Below are positions 35,598 to 46,707 of a stretch of 64,000 nucleotides of DNA, piece by piece. The DNA comes from Amoebophrya sp. A120 (taxonomy: Eukaryota; Sar; Dinophyceae; Syndiniales; Amoebophryaceae): positions 3,894,793 to 3,958,792 of the forward strand of contig CAJINV010000008.1 in NCBI GenBank assembly GCA_905178155.1, in the 5' to 3' direction. A program made the translations under genes and the position numbers. The notes beneath the pieces are model-generated. The model had not been told where the DNA came from. It saw only the letters and a list, made by a program, of their open reading frames with translations, and did no database searches. The number at the start of each line of letters is the position of its first letter. Position 1 is the stretch's first letter.

Positions 35598-35930
35598 CCC
35601 GGGAACTTGTGCAACTCGTGCAACTTTTGCACGTTTTTGCTGCGAATCACGATGGTGCGGCCGAGTTGCGCGGCGAGTTGCACGGTGCAACTCGCCGCGC
35701 AACTTTCACAACATTCCGCGCCGAACCAGGACGGTATGGGCCTTCCGAGATGTCCCGGAAACCTGTGCAACTCGTGCAACTTTTGCACGTTTTGCCTTGC
35801 GAATCACGATGGTATGGCCCGAGTTGCACGGCAAGTTGCACGGTGCAACTCGCCGCGCAACTATCCCAACACTTTGTGCCGAACCAGGGTGGTATGGGCC
35901 GTGTTTCGATTCGATTTGTGCTACTCGCGC
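35598..35930. repeat. two diverged tandem units of about 156 bp with near-perfect palindrome
   Basis: Units start CCCGGGAACTTGTGCAACTC (35598) and CCCGGAAACCTGTGCAACTC (35754). Each holds a foldback; in unit 1 arms AGTTGCGCGGCGAGTTGCAC and its complement (35664-35704) are separated by one base. In unit 2 the palindrome has decayed slightly. Confidence 0.75.
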
Positions 35931-37009
35931 AACTTCGGCAGTTTTGTATGTTGTGCGAACCATGGCGCGCCCGGTTTGCCAACTTCCACGCGGGACCACG
36001 CTGGCGCATGTGGGCAGTATTTCCGGCGTGCCCACGCTGCTGCGCGTTGGCGCATGTGCGGGCGGTGTCCATGTTGGCGCGCGGCGGCGCATTTTGGCGC
36101 CTTGTCGCGCCGACGCTGGTCGTGTGCTTGGCAGTGTCTTCCCTTCCCGCCTTCGCTGGTGGTTTTGTGGTTGGGCTGGTTTGGTTGTGGTTGTCAATAC
36201 GCGGCTAGGTGGGTTTGTTTGTGTGGTTGTCAATACGCCAGAACGACAACCTCCTACGCCAAGCTCTTCACGTGGCGTCAACAACAGGCGCGGGTCAAAT
36301 CCAAACCCCACCCGAAACAAGCAAATCCAAACCCCACCCGAAACAAGACAAACCCTGTACTTGAAATCGTATGGCGTATTGACAACCAACGAACAGTATA
36401 TGCCGTATTCCACGAACACAAAAGTCAAGCGGTCTTCCTAACCAACACGCACACTGACTAGTCACAGCCCATTGCGGCTGTTGCCCCTAATTCTTGCAGA
36501 GGCACCCCGCTCGCGCAGGCCGCCCCTGCCGATCACCTCGGCACGCCCGGGCAGCACTTCCACGTCGGCGGCCGCACACAGCGCGTCAGCGTGCCCAACT
36601 CTGTGCCCGCCGTCCCACGTCACCGTCGCCCTGTGTTCAGGCGTTATTCGCGGGCCTGTGCGTACGTCTGCCCTGCTCCAGCCGCTTACTTGTGGTTGAC
36701 CCCGCGCAGAAGCCTACGCGGCACTACTGGCTCACTTCGGCCGCGTCTTTGCGGTTGACCCCACGCAGAGGCCTAGACGGCGCTACTGGTTCACTTCAGC
36801 CGCACGGGCCCCATGAATGTGTTGCCGCTTGGGACGGAAGGACACCAGGGCGAGCTCCCTGCCTGCGGCAGCGGGGCCGACTGCGCGGCGGGCCCCCGCT
36901 GCGTTTCCCCTGTTGCGGGCGCGGAGCGATGTACGCGACAGGAGCCCTCCTTGCATGCGAGTGGGAAAGGAAGGCGGGGGACCCCGAACAAGACGGGGGC
37001 CCCCCGCGA

Positions 37010-37490
37010 GCAGGTGAAAAAGGTGGGGGGGCCCCCTTGGGCACCGCTGGTACAGGCCGGGGGCCCCCCGCGAGCAGTTGAAAAATGTGGGGGGGCCCCT
37101 TGGGTGCCCCCGGCCTCCAAAGGTGGAGGCCGGGGGCCCCCTGCGGGCGGGAGGGATCTACCGCGGAGAAGGACGGGGCCCCCCCCGGCCTCCGGCGGGC
37201 GGCCCGGCCGGGAGAAGGGCGGGGGTCCCCTGCGGAGGCGGACGCGCGGGGGCCCCCTGCGGGCGCGGGATGCCCAGCGGGTGGTAAGGCGGGAGGCGGG
37301 GGCCCCCTGTTTCACCAGGCAGGCGGCCCGGGAGAAGGGCGGGGGCCCCCTGTGGAGGCGGAAGGGCGGGGGCCCCCTGCGGACGCGGGATACGCAGCGG
37401 GTGAGGTGGAGGCGGAAGCGCGGGGGCCCCCTGCGGAGGCGGGATGCCCAGCGGGCGAGAGGGCGGGAGGCGGGGGCCCCCTGCTTTCCC
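37010..37490. repeat. GC-rich minisatellite with GGGGGCCCCC core
   Basis: At least ten copies of a degenerate unit around GCGGGGGCCCCCTGCGG, spaced irregularly at roughly 20-60 bp. The core is self-complementary. Open frames here (up to 270 codons) are repeat by-products. Confidence 0.85.
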
Positions 37491-37792
37491 CGATGGTATG
37501 CGCGACACAAAAATAATAACCCTCATCGTAGCATCGTGATTAATAATCTAGGCCTCAGCACGTGCCGGTCTCTCAAGAAATTATTATTATTACTAATTGC
37601 AGATACAGATAATTCTTACTCATGAATAAAATTGCAAGCTCAACATAAATTTTCTCATCATGTGCAGCTAGCATACACACAGAGTGCCAGTGCGCCAGAT
37701 TCTATCCAAGAAGAAACACGAACACTACATCTTCTATCTTCATCACCCAGATCTTCATCGTGGCGATTGTCGAAGAACAGGACGGGAGCCAC

Positions 37793-40700
37793 ATGGGGAG
37801 GATGATGGCGATCCGTGGTAGTACAACCATGTGCACGACCTCCCACCAACGAGTAGCACGACGAGGAGGAGCTTGGCCTTGGGGAACGACTTGGTGTTGG
37901 AGAGCCGGGCAGCTACAGCGATCTTATTTCCTTACCCTCATCTTTGTTCTCTACTTGTGCGATTTGGTGGTGCCGCCTGCAGCAGGTGCAGCGCAAGGAC
38001 GGAAATTGTTTTCACGAAGAGGAAGACGAGCAGATCAAGCGCCGCGGTCGCCGCCCTCGTCGTCTATCTTAAACGCAACAACATCGTCCTCGCCGCGAGG
38101 ACATCAAAAAATCTCGGCTGCAATAAACAGTGAACAGCAAGAACTTCTACCATCGTCAAACTGCGCACCGCCTGGTGCAGCTGCCAGTGGTGTCAAAATC
38201 CTCGACGAAGCCTCTCAGGGCGGCGCTTGCGTCGAGACAGACGAGCCCGACGAGATATCAAATCAAAATCGTGCAGCTTGCTCAACTTCGCCACCACTTT
38301 CACCGGGAGCTGCAGAACCCACGGTGTGCGAAGCAACGGCCTTGCAGTGCCACAGCGTGGGCACGGTAGGGCATCCCCACACGTGTGCTCCGCCTTGCAA
38401 GTACGTGGCCAAAGCCAGGGGGTGCAAGGACGGGCTGGCTTGCCAGCGCTGCCATTTGTGCCGGTGGAGTGCCGCACAACCGCGAAGAGACAGGCGAGGA
38501 GCCGCGCGCGGGGGCCAGCATGCAGGAGCACGCGCGGAAGCCGAAGCACAAACGTCTGGCGGAAGTGTTGCCGACCCTGTAGTTCGCAAACACGCCGAGG
38601 AAGTTGTTGTACCAGCAGGAAATTCTTTCCAGTTTCGCGACGAAACCAAATCTAGGCTTGCGGAGCAACTACTGCTGGCCGCACGCAATATCGCACAAAA
38701 CCACGACTTGGGGAAAGAGCAGGATGGTGATCTTTGTCCAGACACTTATACAACTGGAGCACCAGAACAGGCAGACTCACATTTCTTGGTACCACGACCA
38801 CCGAGCCGTGCGACTTCTACCTCCACAACAAATACAAAACAGGAGATAAAAGACGGACCAATAAAAAAAGTGGACAGTGGTGCCGCTAGCGCGAGCAGTA
38901 ACACCACCCGTGAAGTAGAGTACCAGAACAGCAAAATTTCAGCTTCATCTGCAAGAAGTTGCGCCTCTTCTAGTGCTCCTTGTGCATCTTCTTCAAAAGA
39001 CGGCCGTGCGAGCGGCATCGCCGCACCACTTGGATGGAATAATATGTCTCGGAGTCCAGCGTCAGACGAGTCATCAACGGCCGCCTCAGCGTCGTCGTTT
39101 GAGGTTCTTGAGCACCAACAACCTGGCGAAAAGGCCGCACTGGTGGATGTTGAACTCACCTCCAGGGGTGGGAAGACCGAGGCACAAGATGACACCAGCA
39201 CAAAAAAGCCGAAAGACGTAAAGAAGAGACCTACTTCATCTTCGCCACTGCTCCTGCCAAGTGCCCCACGAAAGCGAGACAACCTAGAAGCAGGTGAACC
39301 CCTGCGCTACGAGCGTGGTGTGTTGCAGCCTGGCACCGCGTCCTCAAGTTCTTCGTTGGCTCCGTTCCAACATGCTCCAACGGAGCAGGTGAAGATGACA
39401 CACGCGCTGCGGGCAGAGGAAAAGGCGGTGGAGCTCCTGCAGCTTCGTCCTTGAGTGCTGCAGGAAGCTGGCGCAGAAGTTCCTGTTCCGCCTTCTGCAG
39501 TAGCGGTCGTTCGTGTACACTCATCTTGCTGTGGGCCCCGGGCGGGCGGGGAGGGTCGAGCAGGAGGAGTCCCCGGTGTCGTAATAGCTGACATTACTAG
39601 TGTCCCCGACAGCAGATGGGTCGCGAATCGGGAATGTTGGCAAGAAGAGTGCGGTCGCGGTCCAGAACAAGCACCTTCAGAGCAGGATGATGAAGACATG
39701 TTGGACGAGCGCCGCAGCTATCAAAGTTCCAGGAGCCGCGCCAGCGTGATGACCACATCGTCGCCATCCTTCAATCGGCCGACAGTCACAGAACTGATGC
39801 ACTTGCGAGAACAAGAGCTGCTGCGCAGAAAACAAGCAAGTCGCGCGAAAAGAACGAGAGAAGATGAGGACAAAATGAACGGCACTACGTCCTCCGAACA
39901 CCAGCAAGAAGAGGCGCATGATAAAGAAGAACCCTGGTGCCCACCTCCGTCCTCGCCCTACTTCGACGGTCCAAACCCAGAAGAGGAGTTTGTTGCCTTT
40001 TGCTCCGCTCTGGAAGCGGCAAAGGACGCCGAAACTCCGGTGAAGGTGAACGCCGCCCTGAGGAAAGACGGGAAGAACCTCGGTAGCTGTGCAGCTAGCG
40101 GTAAAATACTTTCGCCGCAAGACCGCGCACTGTCGCCGTTGGCCGCCGAGACGCTTGCTTCGCTTTCCTCTAGATTGTCGCTTTGCTCGCAGGGAACGAG
40201 CTTGGAAGAAGGAGAAGTCGACCGCGGCTCGCAAAGATGCGCATCTCCTGTCGTGCCAGCGGGCGCCAGAAGTACTATTTCCCATGGCGGGAGCAGCGGT
40301 GGCGGTCATGGTTATAGTTTTGTTCTTTCTGCTCCCGCCGAGGCCGACACTGTTGCTGGTCCGGGTGGAGGTGGTCCTCCGAAGCAAGAAGCACTCGCGG
40401 GGGCGGAGTGGAGGGGGACTGCGTCATCTTCAACTTCGGTGCGATCCGGACCGACGGAAATTGAATTTGCAAATCTTGCAAACAGCTTGCAGATGAAATG
40501 CGCGCAACTTCTCTCTGAGAACGTATGCTTGTTGCAACTTATCTACGTGTCGTCCATGCCGCGCCGATTCCGATCGAGTCATGTGTCTGTAGTATTACTG
40601 CTTCTCGCAAACCGAAGTTCAATTAGATTTTTTACCGCCTCCTGTGACCATGTTCATGAGTATATTAATTTGTACTTCGTAAATGTAATTCCACACTTCA

Positions 40701-43700
40701 GTCCTCAATTTGCGCAACGAGGCAGGGCACACTGCAGCTGCTCATGATCAGCGTAGCCATACATTTGATGACTTGCCAGGGCGAAGCAAACAACACGATA
40801 ACGCTTTTTTGTCTGCATAGCGCGATCGCCTCCGTGACGAAGCAGTTTCAATCCCGGCGCCTCCAAAGGTCAGAGCGTTCCTTGAAGCTACGCTGGAACG
40901 GCCCTTCCAAGAGGTGGAAGACGAAGACCTGGAGCTCTGCAAATCAAAGCTTGAGGCATTTTTAGCGTCCACCGAGCTGCCAAGCAAGTTGTCTGAAGGT
41001 AGTTCTACGCAAGGAAGGCCAGGTGGACGTGGAGCAGGCGTTGGAGGTGGAGGTTATCTTCTGCGTCCTCACATGGGCGCAACGACGCCGACGTCACCCG
41101 TACGCGTACCCGAAAACTTTTACAATGATAACGAGGATGGCTCTGGAAAAGGAAAAGTCCTTCTCGCTGCCCGGTATAACTTTAACTAGTTCAAAATCAA
41201 AATGAAGTCATGACACAACTGCAGGTCGAGATATAACAAGTACAAGTAGTAGAACTACTAGCATCAGCTGAATCTGTATCCAGAAAAAAACACCCATCCC
41301 CATCCATTTTGCTATTTTTTCAACAAACAAAAACAAGTTTTTTTTCAAAAAATTTTAAGGGTTTTCATCAATCGGCATCGGAAGCAATCACTTTAGTGCT
41401 GACATAGCTAAAGTGGCGTCATAGCTAAGAACTTTTGACATGAATTAAAGTAGCTAGGTCCATCGCAGGTCATCGCAGCAGGCGACGACTTCCAGATCCT
41501 GCAGAAGCCTCTTTTCGCCGCCGCGCATCGACTCTGGCCCCATCGCTTGGCCCATTTTGTAGTGGCCATATCGCCATGCCACCGCGTCGCCACATGGGAT
41601 GAACGCGACGGACCTGGGATGGATTTTGACATGTGCTCTCCTTTCGGTTCGAGTGGATAATACAAATTCCGGACGGGGAGACTTTTGCTGTTCGGCAAGG
41701 CTGCCGAAGCAAAAACTTTTTTGATTTTGTTTTTTTCCAAAAAAATTTCGTTTTTGAAATTGACCTTGTTTTTGATGGATGATGTTTTTTCGCACGACGG
41801 TACCACAAATATTGGGTCGACCCATCCAGTCCATTTTCTTTTAGAAGTGGCTGGATGGGTCGAAGCAATATTTGTGGTACCGTCGTGCGAAAAAACATCA
41901 TCCACAAATTCTAGTGTCATTTTGAAAATTGCAACAATTCCTACTTTTTTGTGGATGATGTTTTTTCGCACGACGGTACCACAAATATTGCCTCGACCCA
42001 TCCAGCCATTTCTAAAAGAAAATGGACTGGATGGGTCGATCCAATATTTGTGGTACCGTCGTGCGAAAAAACATCATCCATCAAAAAAGTGAGCATTTTC
42101 AAAAACGTGGCATTTTTTTGCAAAAAAAAAAAATGTTTTTTTTTCGTGAGCTGGAACGCAAGATCTGCTCTGCAATTATCGATGATAATTGCGCAGCTGG
42201 TGCTGCTCCCGCTAATTCCAATGGTGCAGCCGCGGCGTTCTTGGCGGGTTGTCCTCTACCTCTGGGTATCTGTGCGTGACTGCGCCAAAAGTTCAAAACC
42301 TCCATGGGGCCAGAGGTGCCCAACGACGAGAACGGGCTTCGGCGAGTTGTATTTCTCGGTCGTGGTTCGGATCTCGGTTTCAGCTAGCTACCTCAAAATC
42401 ACTTAGCGAAAGTATGTGCCACTGACGCCACTAGCTAGCTCCATCAATTAGTACTTCTCGCAAATGCCATGCAAAAAATATTTCGGAGTTTTTTATTTCT
42501 TTATTTATTTTTCATGATTTTTTTGCATTGAAAAAATGGCAAAATGGATGGGGATGGGTGTTTTTTTCTGGATAATCTGTACATTCTTTTAGCTTGATTT
42601 TCGACCTGCATCATTATAATGTAACATCTTTACCAGGGCGCTTGCCGTGGACGTAGATTTTCTCGAGGACGATTTTCCGGAAAATTGCGGGAACCAGATG
42701 CAGCACGCTGTGGAAATAAAGCACGACATCCAGCGACCTTTTTTGCGAACAAGACCAGATCAACATGTACCAGCCGAGGATCACGGCCACAGCGGGGGAG
42801 TGGGTCGCGCCAAGGAGAAACCAGCGGAGGGGGCTCCATCCCAGCGCATGCAGAAAAAGCTGGCGGCAAAGCAGCTCCTTCCCAGGACTCGCTCACTTCC
42901 CGACGCAGTGGGTGCAGAACACGACAGCATTGCTGGAGGAGGGCCACGAGGTCGAGTAAGGTATGGCAGCTCATATATAATAAAGCGAGTGATTTGATGA
43001 TTTGTATAGGTGCAGTATATTACACGAAGTTCATGATTGTGGTGGACAAAATTTGGAATTTGAGCTGCAGGCTTTCGTGGCCATTTTCATTTTCAACAAA
43101 AACGTGAAGAACTGCAAGAAAAAGAAACACGAAAAAGAAATCAAAAAATCTTATGTTCGTATATCAAACAGTTCCGCGAGCAGCTCTGTTTATTCCCTGG
43201 CGTCTTCTTCGCTGCCACACGAAAGACAACACCTGCAGACCTGTCCAGCTACACCTTCCCCAGAGGGGGCACGCGAATTTTTCCAAACGCATGGGGGTCC
43301 TCCAGCTTCAAGAACTGCAACGCCCTCCGACGAGCGTGTCATCTTGAACTCCCCGCCTGGAACGGGAACTGATGCAGGAGCAGCAGGACCGCGTGCTCCT
43401 GCTGTGCAGCACTCCATCGATTTAGAGATTCAATTGCTGCAACAACGCCTCACTGAGCTGCACCTGCAGAAACTGCAGCAAGCGCCAATGGGTCAAGATT
43501 GTACTTCGTCTCCGACGGCGCAGAATGACCCAATGGGGGCGGGGGGTACTTGTTTGTCGCGTAGTGCGACGAGTGCCTCGGGGTTGCGAAGGAGATTCTC
43601 CTCGGAGCCTGTGCTGGGGCAGTCGAAGAACTACGCCAGCAACCCACCGGGTTCCTCTTCATCTCCAGAAGGAAGTTTGATGAGCAGCGTCGCCCCGGTG

Positions 43701-46700
43701 CAGCTCCTGCAGCGCTCGGCTTCTTTCTCTTTTCCCCCGGGTTTGGGAGGGTTCTTATGTTCGGAAGGAGACCGCGACGCTCAACATGGTCATGGAGATC
43801 GGGGCATCAAAGGCCGGTTTCACAGCGGAGCAGATGATCTACTAGATCAGCAACATGATATGGCGCATCGCAATCCAGCAAGAGATGGCATGCACTCAGC
43901 TCCACCAGGACTGGCCCAGCACGAGCATTTTTCAGCACCACCAGGATCCTCCGCGACACCGACGGGGAGTCCGGTTTTTTCAGCTGGAGTTGACGATGCC
44001 GCCTTGGCAGCAAGAATAAAGCGTAATCCCAATTTGAGGGCGTGGCACGATCGCGCAGCCTTTCACACAGCGCCTGCCTGTCCGTCGAGACGCAGTGAAT
44101 CCGTTTCGTCGACGCAAAGCAGACGGTCAGTGACAAGCACAGTAAGCCAGTTGATCGCTCCAGGAGCAGGTCAAGGTCGTCATATGGTAGAATCGCAACC
44201 TCTGCGAGTGCAGCTGCAGTGCGGAGCAGCATTAGACTCCGCACACGTGGAGCAGCACAAGAACGCTGCAATACAGCTGCCCATGATGGGCAGAGCAACA
44301 TCAAGTGCACCTCCGGGTCTCGTCTCGCCTCCTGGTCTTGTCTCGTCCCCATCACCAAGCCGTTCTTCGTCTCGAGGAGCTCTTTCGAACGCATCCGCAC
44401 CCGCCGTACAACAGCTGCAGCCGCAACACCTGACTGCGCAGCTACTCCGGTCGTGGGGAAGCGCGAGCTCCATGTCGAGCTTGATGAAGGCAGGACTGCC
44501 CCCAGCGGCCACGAGCTCCAGGTCAATGAAACGCGGTGCGCACGGCGGGTCCTCCTATCCTGCTAGTCCGTGTAGCCTCTCGGCCTTCGGCAGTATGAAC
44601 TCCATGGTCGACTTTGCTGTGGACGAAGACAAGCCTTGCGACTTTCCCTACGCTCCCACGCCCGAGAGCGTGCTCTGCGGGTGGTCCCCCCGAAGCGCCG
44701 CCAGCGGCGGGGGCGGGGCGGCGAGGACCAGCAGCGGAGGTGGTGGCACAACAACAACTGCTGTCGGATTCGGAATGGGGCCGCCGGGCGGCAGTAGAGC
44801 TGCGCCTGCCGGGCCGTCGTCGGGGTGGAGCTTTTGTGGTGCGTCCCACGACGACCAGATGCTTGCCGGATTAAACACGACCGGAAAAGAACCAGGAGGC
44901 GACGGAGGTGGTTCTTCTTCTTTCGGGCAGCAGCCGGCGCAATATCAAGACAGTGGTCAAGACACCTACGTAGTTCAGGATCATTTCATGACCTGGGACG
45001 ATCTGGAGAACGACTTGTTTCCCGGGCCTGACGGCTCCGTGACGGTACAGAATGTTGCTGGTGCAGCTCCTCCTACTACTTCGTGCTCGTCCTGTAGTAG
45101 AGCGGGGATGAGCCAATCGCCCGCTTCTCCAAATGGTGGTGGCGCGCTTCCTAGTACTGCACACCCACAAGGTCTAATTTCCCCGATGTTGATCCAGGGA
45201 CCCACGCCTCCGCGACATGAAGTAGAAGTTGTGCAGAACCGCGCGGCGGGAGCTTTTCATCCTGAGCAGGTGCCAGCAATGGCTGCAGCAGAGGGGTACA
45301 ACTATAGTGGTCAACATCAATTTCACTATGCTCCTTTTGTTCCGGAAAATCAACAACAAGGGGGACAACATTTTGCTCCTTTGCAGGAGCCGCAGCTAAT
45401 CCAGTCGCCCGGCAGCTCCTTCAATTACACGACAGCTCTCCAGCCGCCGCCAGGCTTAGCTGCACTGGGTCCAAATGAAAATAATGCAGGGTGCAACTGC
45501 TGGATCTGATTCTTGTCCTGGGCGCCGGGGGCCGGCTCCTACGACCAAGGGGAATGGCAACGCAACGGCGACCACTGCGCGACAGCAAAGAAGAACCTCT
45601 GGGTCCTCCTGCGAGGACACGACCGGTGCAGCTGGGGCGCACAAGAATCGTCCCAGCCGCGCCAGTGGTGCTGGAAGCGATGAGCGCCCCGGAGCTGCAC
45701 CAGAAGATCAGCATGATTTTCAACAATCGCCAGACGAACTAGCCAAGCCACACATCTTCTGCTGGAACGCGTTGCGGATGCCCTACTACTCGCTCCGGGG
45801 GTACAGACACGAAGTCGGCGAAAGCGTGTGGTCGGTGCGTGGTAGTGCTCTGCGTAGTTTCTCCAGCCGCGCCCCGCGAGGAGGATCATCAGGGCTCATC
45901 AACAAAACTACAAAGACAAAAACTACTACTACGATCCATCGTTCTCATAGTTTCGCGGCCCACGAACACGATGCTGGTAGAAGGAAAAGTTGGCAGCTCT
46001 CTACCTCGCACGCTTCGACGGTACAACAGCCGCACTCGCAGTCGCGCCCGCAAAGTCGAATCGCGGACTGGAACTGCCGTCCTCATCTCGGGGCTCAAGG
46101 TCATTCCAGTTCTACTGCAGCGCCGCCACCGCCAATGTCATCTTCAATTTCCGCTTCTGGTCTCGGTGCTGGCACCGCGGCTCGAGGGTCACATCATCAA
46201 GATCAGGCTCAGCATGTTGACACACCCCTCCTGCAACAACGTGGGGACAGCGACCCTGCTGTGCTCCTGAATGCCGACGCAACTGCAGTGGATGCTGACT
46301 CGGCTCATCATCAGGGATATTCTGACACGGGTCGTGTTTCCCTCGAACAATTATCGGATGCTGGCGTACATCATTCACAATCGGTCCCGGGGGTTGAAGC
46401 ACAAGGGCGTCACATTTTGACCGATGAAAGTGAAGAAAGTAGAGATCCGGAAGAAGATGATCTGCATAAGAGCGATGATGAGTACCAGCTGCAAGAGGGA
46501 GAGACTCTTCAACCAGCAGATGAAAGATCACCCCGACGACGAGGCGGTCGTGGTGGTGGCACGACAAACAGCACAGCTTCGAAAAAAAGTCGTCGGGGAG
46601 TGCGCGGAAAAAGACGCGGGCAGCCGGGACGAGGCGCGGCACAACAGGATGAAAACTACGAACAGGAAGTACCCGACGCAACTCGAGATCCGCGCTTTGT

Positions 46701-46707
46701 GGATTGA
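37793..46707 (+). CDS. CCCH zinc-finger protein C, multi-exon
   Basis: First ATG 37793. Supported exon chain: 37793-39388, 39464-40522, 40821-41173, 42637-42960, 43010-about 45500, with introns GTGAAG...CTGCAG (75 nt), GTATGC...CATAG (298 nt), GTATAA...ACCAG (1,463 nt, holding a transposon) and GTATGG...TATAG (49 nt); phases match at each. A final segment to 46707 (below) follows by an unresolved short intron. Hydrophobic segment SYFLTLIFVLYLCDLVVP at about residues 46-63. Zinc-finger block GHPHTCAPPCKYVAKARGCK with C202, C211, C217, H221 (canonical CX8CX5CX3H). Helical segment EFANLANSLQMKCAQLLSEN|RDRLRDE spans the second intron. The 43.0-45.5 kb part has repeated PPGL motifs (FPPGLGG, SAPPGLV). 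Paralogous in design to A and B; probably RNA-binding by family knowledge. Confidence 0.72.
41277..42574. mobile_element. 1.3 kb TIR element F inside an intron of CCCH gene C
   Basis: Terminal inverted repeats of about 45 bp beginning TATCCAGAAAAAAACACCCA, perfect 5-bp direct repeat ATCTG at 41272-41276 and 42575-42579. The TATC terminus and 5-bp duplication match the small introners. It is non-coding: no transposase-like frame. It sits wholly within a GT-AG intron (41174-42636), so here the host splice sites are separate from the element. It contains two nested foldbacks. Confidence 0.88.
41776..42080. repeat. inverted pair of 129-bp foldbacks nested in element F
   Basis: Foldback 1 (41776-41904) and foldback 2 (41952-42080) each have 39-bp arms beginning TGGATGATGTTTTTTCGCAC. 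Foldback 2 is an inverted copy of foldback 1, judging by the asymmetric centre (CTTTTAGAAGTGG versus its complement), so the whole is a palindrome of palindromes; the similarity extends about 30 bp outward on each side. Confidence 0.88.
45550..46707 (+). CDS. probable 3' coding segment of CCCH gene C
   Basis: Open frame (about 385 codons, ending FVD-TGA at 46707) in a different frame from the preceding exon, which closes at 45509; the two are probably joined by a short intron near 45.5 kb. It contains LAKPHIFCWNALRMPYYSLR, then Ser/His/Gln-rich sequence, an acidic stretch and a basic RG-rich end (SPRRRGGRGGG, RRGVRGKRRGQPGRG) resembling RNA-binding or nuclear tails. It could also be an independent gene, but no good ATG-led start is evident. 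Confidence 0.5.
   Translation, partial: GNGNATATTARQQRRTSGSSCEDTTGAAGAHKNRPSRASGAGSDERPGAAPEDQHDFQQSPDELAKPHIFCWNALRMPYYSLRGYRHEVGESVWSVRGSALRSFSSRAPRGGSSGLINKTTKTKTTTTIHRSHSFAAHEHDAGRRKSWQLSTSHASTVQQPHSQSRPQSRIADWNCRPHLGAQGHSSSTAAPPPPMSSSISASGLGAGTAARGSHHQDQAQHVDTPLLQQRGDSDPAVLLNADATAVDADSAHHQGYSDTGRVSLEQLSDAGVHHSQSVPGVEAQGRHILTDESEESRDPEEDDLHKSDDEYQLQEGETLQPADERSPRRRGGRGGGTTNSTASKKSRRGVRGKRRGQPGRGAAQQDENYEQEVPDATRDPRFVD

Larger units (their letters stand above)
35360..37559. repeat. GC-rich repeat block with short inverted ends
   Basis: Begins GCTGAGGCCTAGA (35360) and ends with its reverse complement TCTAGGCCTCAGC (37559); no convincing target-site duplication was found, so its status as one mobile unit is unproven. 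TAGCATCGTGATT occurs in the same orientation near both ends (about 35384 and 37529). Inside: a satellite-like pair of about 156-bp units (35598 and 35754), unrelated GC-rich sequence, and a GGGGGCCCCC minisatellite. Three overlapping frames stay open for about 1 kb because the units lack stops; I do not regard them as genes. Confidence 0.55.

Noticed and set aside
35391-36461. Overlapping + strand open frames of 356, 348 and 224 codons
   Set aside because: All three phases are open over the same satellite-like sequence; the translations repeat units and show no domain. Lack of stop codons is a composition effect.
36471-37560. CRISPR-like array from regularly repeated cores
   Set aside because: Spacing is irregular, cores are degenerate and self-complementary GC runs; no cas-like genes and the genome is eukaryotic.
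36494-37625. Long frames in the G/C-rich block, both strands (up to 270 codons)
   Set aside because: Gly/Pro/Arg repeats generated by the GGGGGCCCCC minisatellite; no credible protein features.
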